Below are positions 1 to 6,359 of a stretch of 12,674 nucleotides of DNA, piece after piece. The notes beneath the pieces were generated by a model, which was given only the letters and a program-made list of their open reading frames with translations, was not told the origin of the DNA and did no database searches. This DNA comes from Candidatus Bathyarchaeota archaeon (GTDB taxonomy: Archaea > Thermoproteota > Bathyarchaeia > TCS64): NCBI GenBank assembly GCA_030608725.1, contig JAUWDP010000007.1:1-12674 (forward strand), read 5' to 3'. The translations under genes were made by a program, and so were the position numbers. The stretch's first letter is position 1. Each line of letters begins with the position of its first letter.

Positions 1-534
1 CCCCCGGATGCAAAGTTCCCCGACAAGGTGAACTTGGATGGCCTCCCCGTGATAGTGTATCCAGAGGAAGAGTTCGAGCTCCCAGCAGGGGTAGAGCCGG
101 ATCTCCCGGAGACCCCGGTCGAGCCCGAGGCCTCTGAGGCAGTTCCAGAGGAGAAGCCTGGGGAAGTCACCGACACCGTTGACGCCACCAGCACAGATGC
201 GCCGCAACCTGTTGCGGATGAGGTACAGCCAGTAGAGGCTGAGGCAGCTGAGATAGCTCCAGAGGAGAAGACTCCTGAGGATGCTGATGTGGTAGAGAAA
301 ACGGTCGAAGAGGAGGTCGTTGAAACTGCCATTCCTGATGCACCGGAGCCCGTAGCTGAAGAACCCAAGCCTGTTGAGGAAGAGCCAGAATCAGTCGAGG
401 CTGAGATAAAGCCTGAGGAAGAGAAGCCTCAAGCCACTGAGCCGGAGAAGACAGATGAAGCCCCGAAAGCAGAGGACCTGGAAACGGAAGCTAAAGCGGA
501 GACTGAGGACTCCCCATCGGACGAGGAGGAGTAG
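1..534 (+). CDS. rps3: Small-subunit ribosomal protein uS3, 3' part, with long acidic C-terminal tail
   Basis: The open frame enters from the left edge in frame 1, so the start and the KH RNA-binding domain lie outside the window; 177 codons are visible. The first ~20 residues (PPDAKFPDKVNLDGLPVIVY) match the end of the conserved archaeal uS3 core, and the gene sits directly before uL29 as in other archaea. uS3 is a 30S head protein near the mRNA entry channel (known for the family). From about visible residue 21 the protein becomes a Glu/Pro/Ala/Val tail of some 155 residues, almost without aromatic residues and surely disordered. It contains two related ~30-residue blocks (visible residues 66-93 and 113-144, each opening DAP-PVA-E). 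Typical archaeal uS3 lacks such a long tail. The last Glu codons (GAG GAG GAG) also form the Shine-Dalgarno for uL29. Identity rests on a short core plus context. Confidence 0.85.
   Translation, partial: PPDAKFPDKVNLDGLPVIVYPEEEFELPAGVEPDLPETPVEPEASEAVPEEKPGEVTDTVDATSTDAPQPVADEVQPVEAEAAEIAPEEKTPEDADVVEKTVEEEVVETAIPDAPEPVAEEPKPVEEEPESVEAEIKPEEEKPQATEPEKTDEAPKAEDLETEAKAETEDSPSDEEE
196..432 (+). repeat. Diverged internal repeat in the uS3 acidic tail
   Basis: Two copies of a ~30-residue unit, encoded at about 196-279 and 337-432, share the pattern DAP(Q/E)PVA(D/E)E..PVE.E...EI.PEE. The DNA copies have diverged, with synonymous and small length differences, so this is an old duplication inside the tail and not a recent slippage product. 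Confidence 0.5.
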
Positions 535-537
535 CCT

Positions 538-744
538 TTGCCCAATCGTAGAGTTCAAGAGATACGCGACATGAGCGTCGAACAGCGGGAGAGGCGCCTC
601 AGCGAGCTGAGGACGGAGCTCTCCAAGAAGAAGACCATGATAAACGCCGGGGGCTCCATCGAGAACCCTGGGCAGATCAAGTTTCTCAGGAAGACGATCG
701 CCCGGATACTCACCGTGATGAGGGAGGAGGGGCTAGAGTCTTGA
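538..744 (+). CDS. rpl29: Large-subunit ribosomal protein uL29
   Basis: This 68-residue protein is all helical and basic and shows the uL29 pattern: a first helix (MSVEQRERRLSELRTELSKK), a turn containing GGSIENPGQIK, and a second helix (FLRKTIARILTVMREE). uL29 binds 23S rRNA near the peptide exit tunnel, where it helps form the docking site for SRP and the translocon (known for the family). The start is TTG at 538: GGAGGAG at 525-531 lies 6 bases upstream, and the encoded start matches the usual length. The stop overlaps the TTG start of rnp1 in a TTGA quartet, implying coupled translation. In many archaea a SUI1 (aIF1) gene separates uL29 from rnp1; it is absent here. Confidence 0.95.
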   Translation: MPNRRVQEIRDMSVEQRERRLSELRTELSKKKTMINAGGSIENPGQIKFLRKTIARILTVMREEGLES

Positions 745-1025
745 ATCCGGTCAGTCCCGAGAACGTCCAGAGACACGAGCTGATAGGCCTAGGCGTCAAG
801 GTCGTGAAGGACAGCAATCCATGCAACGTATCGATAACAGGGACGATAATCGACGAGAGTCGGAATACCCTTACGATAGGGCAGGGAGGGGAGGCTAAGC
901 AGGTTGCCAAGAAGGACGCCACATTCCACATAGACCTCCCCAGTGGGAAGGTTGAGGTCGAGGGTGCAGCCCTGGTCGGGCGCCCCGAGGACCGAGTCAA
1001 ACGTAGAGTCAAGAGGCGATGGTGA
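741..1025 (+). CDS. rnp1: Ribonuclease P protein component 1 (Rpp29/POP4 family)
   Basis: A 94-residue protein whose N-terminal motif RHELIGLGVKVV and following beta strands (SITGTIIDESRNTLTIG) match the archaeal Rnp1/Rpp29 Sm-like barrel. It ends in a basic stretch (RVKRRVKRRW). Rnp1 pairs with Rpp21 and binds the RNase P RNA, which removes 5' leaders from pre-tRNAs (known). Its position between uL29 and uS17 is the standard archaeal one. The TTG start at 741 overlaps the uL29 stop, and a purine-rich GGAGGAGGGG at 723-732 sits 8 bases upstream, supporting it. Length is normal for the family, which has a short form in archaea. No oddities in the coding sequence. Confidence 0.93.
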   Translation: MNPVSPENVQRHELIGLGVKVVKDSNPCNVSITGTIIDESRNTLTIGQGGEAKQVAKKDATFHIDLPSGKVEVEGAALVGRPEDRVKRRVKRRW

Positions 1026-1037
1026 GCAGCAGAATTG

Positions 1038-1343
1038 ATGATCTTTAAACAGCCAGCGGCGGAGTGCGATGATGTCGACTGCCCATTCCATGGAACCCTG
1101 AGCGTCAGAGGCAAGACCATGGACGGCGTGATAGTGAGCGACAAGATGACAAAGTCCGTCGTCGTCAGCATAGAGTACACCCGGTACTTCCCCAAGTACG
1201 AGAGGTACGCACGGATGAACAGCAGGATCACCGCCCACAACCCACCGTGCATCGATGCCAAGACAGGCGACAAGGTAAGGATCGCCGAGTGCCGTCCCCT
1301 CAGCAAGACGAAGAGCTTCGTGGTGGTGGAGAAGGAGGAGTAG
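1038..1343 (+). CDS. rps17: Small-subunit ribosomal protein uS17
   Basis: About 101 residues. The archaeal hallmark is clear: ECDDVDCPFHGTLSVRG near the N terminus, then GVIVSDKMTKSVVV, YFPKYERYARMNSRITAHNP, and GDKVRIAECRPLSKTKSFVV at the C terminus, an OB-fold protein that binds 16S rRNA in the lower body of the 30S subunit (family knowledge). ATG at 1038 is chosen; an in-frame TTG at 1035 immediately before it would add one residue, and GGTGA at 1021-1025 could serve either. The gap to rnp1 is only 12 bases. The terminal Glu codons double as the Shine-Dalgarno for uL14. Confidence 0.95.
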   Translation: MIFKQPAAECDDVDCPFHGTLSVRGKTMDGVIVSDKMTKSVVVSIEYTRYFPKYERYARMNSRITAHNPPCIDAKTGDKVRIAECRPLSKTKSFVVVEKEE

Positions 1344-1344
1344 T

Positions 1345-1764
1345 ATGTCGAAGCGGATGAAGCGTAGGATAGGGATGAGGCGGAGGCAAACCACGGGCCT
1401 CGTCACAGGCAGCATGATTCACTGCGCAGACAACACGGGTGCGCGCAGACTCAAGCTCATACAGGTCGTAGGCTACAAGGGAAGGCGCCGCAGGCTGCCC
1501 AACGCGGGCGTCGGCGACCTCCTCATAGTCTCCTGCAGGGAGGGTACCCCCGAGATGAGGCGGCAGCTCTTCAACGCCGTCGTCATTCGGCAGAGGAAGC
1601 CCTACCCCCGAAGGGACGGGACATGGGTCCAGTTCGATGACAACGCCGCTATAATCCTCACCCCGGACGGTGAGATTAGGGGCTCAGACGTCAAGGGGCC
1701 CGTCGCCAGAGAGGCCGTGGAACGATGGCCAAGGCTCGGCTCCGTCGCTAGGATGGTGGTCTAA
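1345..1764 (+). CDS. rpl14: Large-subunit ribosomal protein uL14
   Basis: 139 residues. The family signature is intact: SMIHCADNTGARRLKLIQVV, then GVGDLLIVSCREGTPEMRRQ, NAVVIRQRKPYPRRDGTW, FDDNAAIILTPDGEIRGSDV and the GPVAREAVERWPRLGSVARM C terminus. uL14 lies on the 50S interface side, contacts 16S rRNA in bridge B5/B8 and is part of the aIF6 binding site (known for the family). The N terminus has an extra basic run (KRMKRRIGMRRR) usual in archaea. ATG at 1345 follows the uS17 stop by one base; AAGGAGGAG at 1332-1340 lies 4 bases upstream. Confidence 0.96.
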   Translation: MSKRMKRRIGMRRRQTTGLVTGSMIHCADNTGARRLKLIQVVGYKGRRRRLPNAGVGDLLIVSCREGTPEMRRQLFNAVVIRQRKPYPRRDGTWVQFDDNAAIILTPDGEIRGSDVKGPVAREAVERWPRLGSVARMVV

Positions 1765-1766
1765 GC

Positions 1767-2156
1767 ATGGTCAAGAGGGGTGTCACGAAGCCCGGAAAGA
1801 ACCGCAAGAGACGGTTCAACGCTCCCAACCACATCCGCAGGAAGTTCCTGTCGGCCCCCCTCTCACCTTCACTCAAGGCCGAATACGGGGCCAGGTCGAT
1901 GCCCGTGAGGCGTGACGACACCGTCACCATCACCAAGGGAGACCGGAAGCTCACAGAGGGAAAGGTCCTCCGCGTGGACTCCGAGAGGAGCAAGATCTAC
2001 ATCGAGGGGGTCACACGCAACAGGATGGACGGGTCCATGGTGCATATACCCGTCAGGCCCGAGAACGTCATGATCACCCGCCTGGAGCTGGGCGACGACA
2101 AGAGGAGGGCGATCCTCGCCAGGCGAGGCTTCGGAGCGAAGAGGAGGAGTGCTTAA
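1767..2156 (+). CDS. rpl24: Large-subunit ribosomal protein uL24
   Basis: 129 residues of archaeal/eukaryotic-type uL24. The N terminus carries the archaeal HIRRKFLSAPLSPSLKAEYG segment, followed by the KOW motif region (about residues 44-75: SMPVRRDDTVTITKGD then GKVLRVDSERSKIYIEGV) and the HIPVRPENVMITRLELGDDK strand. uL24 is an assembly-initiator protein binding 23S rRNA domain I near the tunnel exit (known). Two bases separate it from uL14; GGTGGT at 1755-1760 is a plausible ribosome-binding site for ATG 1767. It ends flush against eS4 (TAA then ATG). Confidence 0.96.
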   Translation: MVKRGVTKPGKNRKRRFNAPNHIRRKFLSAPLSPSLKAEYGARSMPVRRDDTVTITKGDRKLTEGKVLRVDSERSKIYIEGVTRNRMDGSMVHIPVRPENVMITRLELGDDKRRAILARRGFGAKRRSA

Positions 2157-2888
2157 ATGGGAAAGAAAGGTCCAACACGGCACATGAAGAGGGCGATGTC
2201 GCCCACCTTCTGGCCGATTCACAGGAAGGAGTACACGTGGGCTGTCAGGCCCAACCCGGGAGCCCACGGAACGAAGGTCTCAACACCCCTCCTAGTCCTA
2301 GTCAGGGACTTCCTGGGGTACGCCGAGACGGCGAAGGAGGCCCGACGACTTGTCAACGAGGGTAAGGTGATCGTCGACGGGAAGGTTCGCAGGGATAGCC
2401 GCTACTCGGTGGGCCTCATGGACGTAATCGAGGTCCCAGCGGCCGAGCAGTACTTCAGGATCCTACCGAGGCACGGCAAGAGGTTTGTCCTCCACCCCAT
2501 CAACAAGGCCGAATCCAAGTTCAAGCTATGCCGAGTCACAGGGAAGACAACCGTGAATAAAGGTGTAACCCAGCTCAACCTCCATGACGGTAGAAATATT
2601 CTCCTCGAGGACGGGGAGAGCTACGCAGTCAACGACATCGTGAGGCTTGAAGTCCCCGGGCAGGAGATCACCGACCACGTAGAGTTCAAGCCCGGGATCC
2701 GGGTCATCATAACGGGAGGTAGTTCTCAGGGCACGAAAGGGATCCTCATCGAGCTGGGTAACGAGCCCAGTAGCAAGAGGATGGCGACGGTGAGGACCGA
2801 GGCGAACGAGGACGTTAGGACACTCTCCAAGTACGTCTTCGGCGTCGGCACGGACGCACCCATCGTCTCCCTACCGGAGGGCGAGTAG
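2157..2888 (+). CDS. rps4e: Small-subunit ribosomal protein eS4
   Basis: 243 residues. The N terminus (GKKGPTRHMKRAMSPTFWPI) is the eS4 signature, followed by an S4-like RNA-binding segment (about residues 43-93, with ETAKEARRLVNEGKVIVDGK), the central eS4 domain (about 95-170) and a KOW motif (about 178-200, KPGIRVIITGGSSQGTKGIL). The protein ends FGVGTDAPIVSLPEGE, the usual length. eS4 is found only in archaea and eukaryotes, which helps fix the domain of life. ATG 2157 directly abuts the uL24 stop, and GGAGGAG at 2143-2149 gives good spacing. Its last codons contribute GGAGG at 2876-2880, the likely Shine-Dalgarno for uL5. Confidence 0.97.
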   Translation: MGKKGPTRHMKRAMSPTFWPIHRKEYTWAVRPNPGAHGTKVSTPLLVLVRDFLGYAETAKEARRLVNEGKVIVDGKVRRDSRYSVGLMDVIEVPAAEQYFRILPRHGKRFVLHPINKAESKFKLCRVTGKTTVNKGVTQLNLHDGRNILLEDGESYAVNDIVRLEVPGQEITDHVEFKPGIRVIITGGSSQGTKGILIELGNEPSSKRMATVRTEANEDVRTLSKYVFGVGTDAPIVSLPEGE

Positions 2889-2889
2889 A

Positions 2890-3714
2890 ATGAGCGAGGC
2901 CACTCCAGAGAAGAACGAAGCAACTCCCGAGAAAGAAGAGGAGAAAAAGGAGGGGGTCTCGGCGGATAGTCAAGAAGTCCCTGAGGTCAAGGCCGAGGAG
3001 GAAGCGCCTCAGGCAGACGCCGTAGAGGAAGCCGTCGAACCCAAGTTGGAGGAGGACGCACTCCAAGCTGATGTCGCTGATACCGTAGCAGAGGCCAATG
3101 TAGAGGAGGACGAACTTCAGACCGACGCCGATGAGGAAAAGGAGAGAGAGGAGGAGCCCCCGGAGCCGGTCAGACGAAAGCGATTCTTAGAAGGCCCCCG
3201 ATCAATGCGCGGCCTGCACATTGGAAAGGTCGTAGTCAACATATCCTCAGGCCAGTCCGGCGAGCCCCTGGACAAGGCCATGACCATACTCAAGAGCCTT
3301 ACAGGGCAGCAACCCAGTACGAGGCGGGCCAAGCAGACAATTCGAACCTTCGGAATCAGAAAGGGTGAGCCCATCGCCTGTATTGTGACCCTGAGAGGCG
3401 AGAGGGCCGAGGAGTTCCTTAAGCAGGCCTTCGCTGGTATACGTAACAGGTTAAACATGAGGAGCTTCGACCAGCAGGGCAACTTCGCCTTCGGGATAAA
3501 GGAGCACATTGACATCCCCGGCCAGAGGTACGACCCCAACCTGGGCATAATAGGTATGGACGTCATGGCCACCGTAGAGAGGCCCGGATACCGGGTCTCC
3601 CGCAGGCGAAGGACGAAATCCCGGGTGGGACACAGCCACAGGGTGACGAGGGAAGAATCAATCGAGTTTATAAAGCAGAGCTTCGGTGTAGAGGTGGGAC
3701 TTCCGGTTGAGTGA
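2890..3714 (+). CDS. rpl5: Large-subunit ribosomal protein uL5 with long acidic N-terminal extension
   Basis: 274 residues, about 100 longer than ordinary archaeal uL5. Residues from about 103 are a complete uL5: [80 protein letters not shown] and a final [12 protein letters not shown]. uL5 holds 5S rRNA in the central protuberance and contacts P-site tRNA (known). Residues 1-95 are Glu/Ala/Asp rich and low complexity, with a 7-residue duplication ([14 protein letters not shown]) and three 18-residue repeats (about 36-89). A basic hinge (RRKR, 95-98) joins it to the core. ATG 2890 is the only start with a strong Shine-Dalgarno (GGAGG 2876-2880) and lies 1 base after eS4. An internal start at the core cannot be excluded (Met106), but the extension stays in frame without stops and shows a protein-level repeat, so I take it as translated. 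Confidence 0.93.
   Translation: MSEATPEKNEATPEKEEEKKEGVSADSQEVPEVKAEEEAPQADAVEEAVEPKLEEDALQADVADTVAEANVEEDELQTDADEEKEREEEPPEPVRRKRFLEGPRSMRGLHIGKVVVNISSGQSGEPLDKAMTILKSLTGQQPSTRRAKQTIRTFGIRKGEPIACIVTLRGERAEEFLKQAFAGIRNRLNMRSFDQQGNFAFGIKEHIDIPGQRYDPNLGIIGMDVMATVERPGYRVSRRRRTKSRVGHSHRVTREESIEFIKQSFGVEVGLPVE
2995..3156 (+). repeat. Three 54-bp coding tandem repeats in the uL5 extension
   Basis: Three consecutive 54-base units at 2995-3048, 3049-3102 and 3103-3156 encode 18-residue repeats: [36 protein letters not shown] and [18 protein letters not shown]. Every unit opens GAG GAG GA and keeps the frame; the third has diverged toward Glu/Lys/Arg. The DNA copies differ at many positions, so the array is not recent. 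Confidence 0.7.
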
Positions 3715-3862
3715 GAAGAAGGAGAGGTCCTACGGTAAGGGCAGCCGGAAGTGCACCCGCTGCGGTACTTACGACGGGTTGATCAGGCGCTATGGCCTCA
3801 ACCTGTGTCGGCAGTGCTTCAGAGAGGTTGCCGAGGGCCTCGGCTTCAAGAAGTTCAGGTGA
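3707..3862 (+). CDS. rps14: Small-subunit ribosomal protein uS14, zinc-binding form
   Basis: A short gene of 51 residues squeezed between uL5 and uS8. The protein reads [20 protein letters not shown] then [20 protein letters not shown] and ends GFKKFR. It has the full zinc ribbon C16-x2-C19 ... C34-x2-C37 and the typical GLIRRYGLN(L/M)CRQCFRE core. uS14 sits in the 30S head and is needed for late head assembly (known). The start is TTG at 3707, overlapping the uL5 stop by 8 bases, with GAGGTG at 3691-3696 ten bases upstream. Length and position are normal for archaea, so the identification is secure despite the small size. Confidence 0.95.
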   Translation: MSEKKERSYGKGSRKCTRCGTYDGLIRRYGLNLCRQCFREVAEGLGFKKFR

Positions 3863-3864
3863 GT

Positions 3865-4251
3865 ATGATGGATCCACTAGTCAACGCGTTCAACACGATC
3901 CTAAGCCACGAGAAGAGGCATAAGAAGGAGTGCATTATCTGCCCCGCCTCGAACCTAGTCGGTCGAGTCCTACGTCTCGTCCAGTCCAAGGGCTACATAG
4001 GCGAGATAGAGTTCATAGACGACGGCCGGCAGGGCAAATTCAGGGTCCAGCTATTCGGCAGGATAAACGACGCCAAAGCAGTCAGGCCAAGATACTCAGT
4101 GAAGGCAAAGGGGATCGAGAAGTACGAGAAGAGGTTCCTCCCCAGCAGGGACATGGGCGTAATGATCCTCTCGACGCCAGGCGGCGTCGTCACCCATGAG
4201 GACGCCAAGTCCCAGAACATGGGCGGCAGGGTCCTGGCATATATCTACTAG
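3865..4251 (+). CDS. rps8: Small-subunit ribosomal protein uS8
   Basis: 128 residues with the archaeal uS8 pattern: MDPLVNAFNTILSHEKRHKK, CPASNLVGRVLRLVQSKGYI, EFIDDGRQGKFRVQLFGRIN, AVRPRYSVKAKGIEKYEKRF, LPSRDMGVMILSTPGGVVTH and a C-terminal GGRVLAYIY. uS8 binds helix 21 of 16S rRNA and organises the central domain of the 30S (known). The frame is open further upstream through uS14 in another phase, but homology begins at MMDPL, so ATG 3865 (or the adjacent ATG 3868) is the start. AGGTGA at 3857-3862 supplies the ribosome-binding site and overlaps the uS14 stop. Confidence 0.96.
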   Translation: MMDPLVNAFNTILSHEKRHKKECIICPASNLVGRVLRLVQSKGYIGEIEFIDDGRQGKFRVQLFGRINDAKAVRPRYSVKAKGIEKYEKRFLPSRDMGVMILSTPGGVVTHEDAKSQNMGGRVLAYIY

Positions 4252-4260
4252 GTGGTTGTG

Positions 4261-4794
4261 ATGGCGGCCAAGATTGTTGAGAACTCTGTTGAGGTCCCCG
4301 ACGGGGTCTCACTTAACCTCGAAGGACGGAAGGTGACGGTCGCCGGGGAGAAGGGTGAGATTGTAAGGGACTTCAGCCACACGCTGCTCGAGATGGGTCT
4401 CGAGGATGGCGCCCTCAAAATCTGGGCGGTGAACCCCCGGAAGAGGGAGGCATCGCTGGTGAACACCATCTCTTCCCATGTGCAGAACATGATCAAGGGA
4501 GTGACCCAGGGCTTCACGTACAAGCTTAAGATCGTCTTCGTTCACTTCCCCATGACGGTCGGGGCCCAAGGGCAGAAGTTCGTCATCCAGAACTTCATAG
4601 GGGAGAGGCAGCCCAGGTACGCGGACATCCTCAGCGGAGTCAACGTGCGTACAGAGGGCGAGGACGTAATAGTCGAGGGCGTGGACATCGAGAAGGTGGC
4701 CCAGACCGCCGCCAACATACAGCAGGCCACGAAGATCAGGAAGAAGGACCTGAGGAAGTTCATGGACGGTATCTACGTCTATAGCAAGGAGTGA
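4261..4794 (+). CDS. rpl6: Large-subunit ribosomal protein uL6
   Basis: 177 residues, two tandem uL6 domains. Domain 1 opens VENSVEVPDGVSLNLEGRKV, then TVAGEKGEIVRDFSH; the NTISSHVQNMIKGVTQGFTY motif marks the conserved helix. Domain 2 has IQNFIGERQPRYADILSGVN and the VEGVDIEKVAQTAANIQQAT ending. uL6 lies at the base of the P-stalk near the sarcin-ricin loop (known). The frame is open from a GTG at 4252, but ATG at 4261 is chosen because GGTGG at 4251-4255 is a correctly spaced Shine-Dalgarno and homology starts there. The gene follows uS8 after 9 bases. Confidence 0.96.
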   Translation: MAAKIVENSVEVPDGVSLNLEGRKVTVAGEKGEIVRDFSHTLLEMGLEDGALKIWAVNPRKREASLVNTISSHVQNMIKGVTQGFTYKLKIVFVHFPMTVGAQGQKFVIQNFIGERQPRYADILSGVNVRTEGEDVIVEGVDIEKVAQTAANIQQATKIRKKDLRKFMDGIYVYSKE

Positions 4795-4799
4795 TGACA

Positions 4800-5327
4800 A
4801 TGATCGACGCCGCTGAACACAAACGGTTGATGGCCCTCAAGAAGAGAATGTCACAGAAGAGGCCCAAGTTCGTAAAGATGGAGTCATGGAGGCACGTACG
4901 CCTCAAGGATCACTGGCGTCAACCCAAGGGCGTCGACAACCACATGAGGCAAAACAGGAAGGGTTGGCCAAAGTCGGTTAACGTAGGATATAGGTCCCCC
5001 AGGGCTGTTAGGGGCATCCATCCCTCCGGGAAGGAAGAGGTACACGTCTACAACGTAGGCGACCTCTCCATTGTAGACCCCGAGACTCAAGTCGCCAGGA
5101 TAGGGGGCTCCGTGGGCCTTAAGAAGCGGGTAAAAATCGTACAGGAGGCCAGGCTGCGGGGAATCAGAATCCTCAACGTAGGTAGAGCTCGGCAGGCAGA
5201 GGAACTAAAGGCGGAGCCTGTAGAAGAGGAGCTTCCCGAGGAAGAAATCATCGAGGAGGAAGAGGTCCCTGAGGAAGAAAAGGTCTCCGAGGATGAGCAG
5301 GTTGAAAAGGAGGCGGATGAGGGATGA
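4800..5327 (+). CDS. rpl32e: Large-subunit ribosomal protein eL32 with acidic C-terminal tail
   Basis: 175 residues. The eL32 core spans about residues 8-128: KRMSQKRPKFVKMESWRHVR, KDHWRQPKGVDNHMRQNRKG, VGYRSPRAVRGIHPSGKEEV and RLRGIRILNV. eL32 is an archaeal/eukaryotic 60S-type protein on the solvent side of the large subunit (known). Residues 133-175 form an acidic tail dominated by Glu (ELPEEEIIEEEEVPEEEKVS then EDEQVEKEADEG), not part of the usual archaeal protein. Three in-frame starts exist (GTG 4791, ATG 4794, ATG 4800). ATG 4800 is chosen because AAGGAG at 4786-4791 lies 8 bases before it. The end overlaps eL19 by an ATGA quartet. Confidence 0.94.
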   Translation: MIDAAEHKRLMALKKRMSQKRPKFVKMESWRHVRLKDHWRQPKGVDNHMRQNRKGWPKSVNVGYRSPRAVRGIHPSGKEEVHVYNVGDLSIVDPETQVARIGGSVGLKKRVKIVQEARLRGIRILNVGRARQAEELKAEPVEEELPEEEIIEEEEVPEEEKVSEDEQVEKEADEG

Positions 5328-5782
5328 ATCTCAAGAATCAGAGGCGCTTAGCGGCCTCGGTTCTCAACGTCGGCGCTAACAGGGTCTGGATCGACCCCGA
5401 GATGGCCGACAACGTCGAGGCCGCTATCACCCGCCAGGAGATCAAGAAGCTCATCAATGACGGCGCGATAAAGGCAGCCCCCCAAAAGGGCCTCAGCAGG
5501 GGGAGGGCCAGGGCTCAGGCTGAGAAGAAGAAAGCCGGCAGGCGCCGAGGTCGTGGCTCAAGGAAGGGAGCAAAGTTCTCCGTTGTCTCGCGGAAGACCC
5601 GTTGGATGGGCCGGATAAGGGCCCAGAGGAAGAAGCTAAGGTCTCTCAAGGAGAGGCGCATCATCACAGTGAGCACGTACAGGAACCTCTACAGGAAGGC
5701 CAAGGGGGGCGTGTTCAGGTCCGTATCAGAGCTGGACAGGTACATCTCGGAGAACAACCTCAGGAGGCGTACATTTGGCTAA
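5324..5782 (+). CDS. rpl19e: Large-subunit ribosomal protein eL19
   Basis: 152 residues, very basic. Signature segments are MNLKNQRRLAASVLNVGANR, VWIDPEMADNVEAAITRQEI, KKLINDGAIKAAPQKGLSRG then RARAQAEKKKAGRRRGRGSR, and a C-terminal helix ending LDRYISENNLRRRTFG. eL19 is an archaeal/eukaryotic protein that forms an intersubunit bridge region and binds 23S rRNA near the tunnel exit (known). Its ATG lies within the eL32 stop (ATGA, 5324-5327), with AAGGAGG at 5307-5313 upstream inside the codons of the eL32 acidic tail. It overlaps uL18 by 8 bases at its end. Confidence 0.96.
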   Translation: MNLKNQRRLAASVLNVGANRVWIDPEMADNVEAAITRQEIKKLINDGAIKAAPQKGLSRGRARAQAEKKKAGRRRGRGSRKGAKFSVVSRKTRWMGRIRAQRKKLRSLKERRIITVSTYRNLYRKAKGGVFRSVSELDRYISENNLRRRTFG

Positions 5783-6359
5783 GGGACCGAGGTACAGGGT
5801 CGCCTACCGCAGGCGACGGGAAGGCAAGACCGACTACCAGGCGAGGCGGACTCTGGCGACCTCGGAGAGGCCTAGGTTCGTCGTCCGACCCTCGAACAAG
5901 AACCTCGTCATACAGCTTGTAACCTCCAAGGTGGAGGGAGACTACGTTCTCGCCCAGGCGAACTCCAAGGAGCTGGAGGGCTACGGCTGGCTCGGTGGGA
6001 AGAAAAGCACATCCGCTGCATACCTGCTGGGTCTCATAGCAGGTAAGAAGGCTAGCAAGGAGGGGATCGAGGAGGCAAACCTTGACTTAGGCCTCAAGAG
6101 GCCGACGAAGGGCTCGAAGATCTTCGCCGCCGTCAAGGGCGCACAGGACGCCGGTCTGTATGTGCCCTGCGACGGGGACGTCCTACCCGAGGTCAGCAAG
6201 ATAGAGGGGAAGGTCCTCGCCGAATACGCCGCGAGCATCGAGGATCCAGAGGAGTACAACTACATGTTCTCAGGCTACCTGAAGCGGGGCTTGAGGCCGC
6301 AGGACCTACCCGAGCACTTCGGGAGCGTCAAAGCGAAAATAGAGGCGAATGTTCAATGA
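5775..6359 (+). CDS. rpl18: Large-subunit ribosomal protein uL18
   Basis: 194 residues of the long archaeal/eukaryotic uL18. Key segments: AKGPRYRVAYRRRREGKTDY at the start, RRTLATSERPRFVVRPSNKN, YGWLGGKKSTSAAYLLGLIA, and GAQDAGLYVPCDGDVLPEVS. The C terminus (DPEEYNYMFSGYLKRGLRPQ) is the archaeal-specific extension. uL18 binds 5S rRNA together with uL5 in the central protuberance (known). The start is TTG at 5775, inside the end of eL19; AGGAGG at 5762-5767 is an ideal Shine-Dalgarno with 7-base spacing. The stop overlaps uS5 by ATGA. Confidence 0.96.
   Translation: MAKGPRYRVAYRRRREGKTDYQARRTLATSERPRFVVRPSNKNLVIQLVTSKVEGDYVLAQANSKELEGYGWLGGKKSTSAAYLLGLIAGKKASKEGIEEANLDLGLKRPTKGSKIFAAVKGAQDAGLYVPCDGDVLPEVSKIEGKVLAEYAASIEDPEEYNYMFSGYLKRGLRPQDLPEHFGSVKAKIEANVQ

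Noticed and set aside
789..1415. Antisense open frames of about 200 codons (710-1306 and 789-1415) opposite rnp1, uS17 and the start of uL14
   Set aside because: They lie opposite secure ribosomal genes, have no recognisable domain and no ribosome-binding context; codon bias of the GC-rich sense strand explains the long open frames.
3751..3864. Upstream extension of uS8 to a start at 3751
   Set aside because: These codons overlap uS14 in another phase; uS14 has an intact zinc ribbon and uS8 homology begins at MMDPL.
2890..5327. Acidic extensions as evidence of a halophile
   Set aside because: The cores of all ribosomal proteins are strongly basic with normal Lys/Arg, unlike haloarchaeal proteins, which are acidic throughout.
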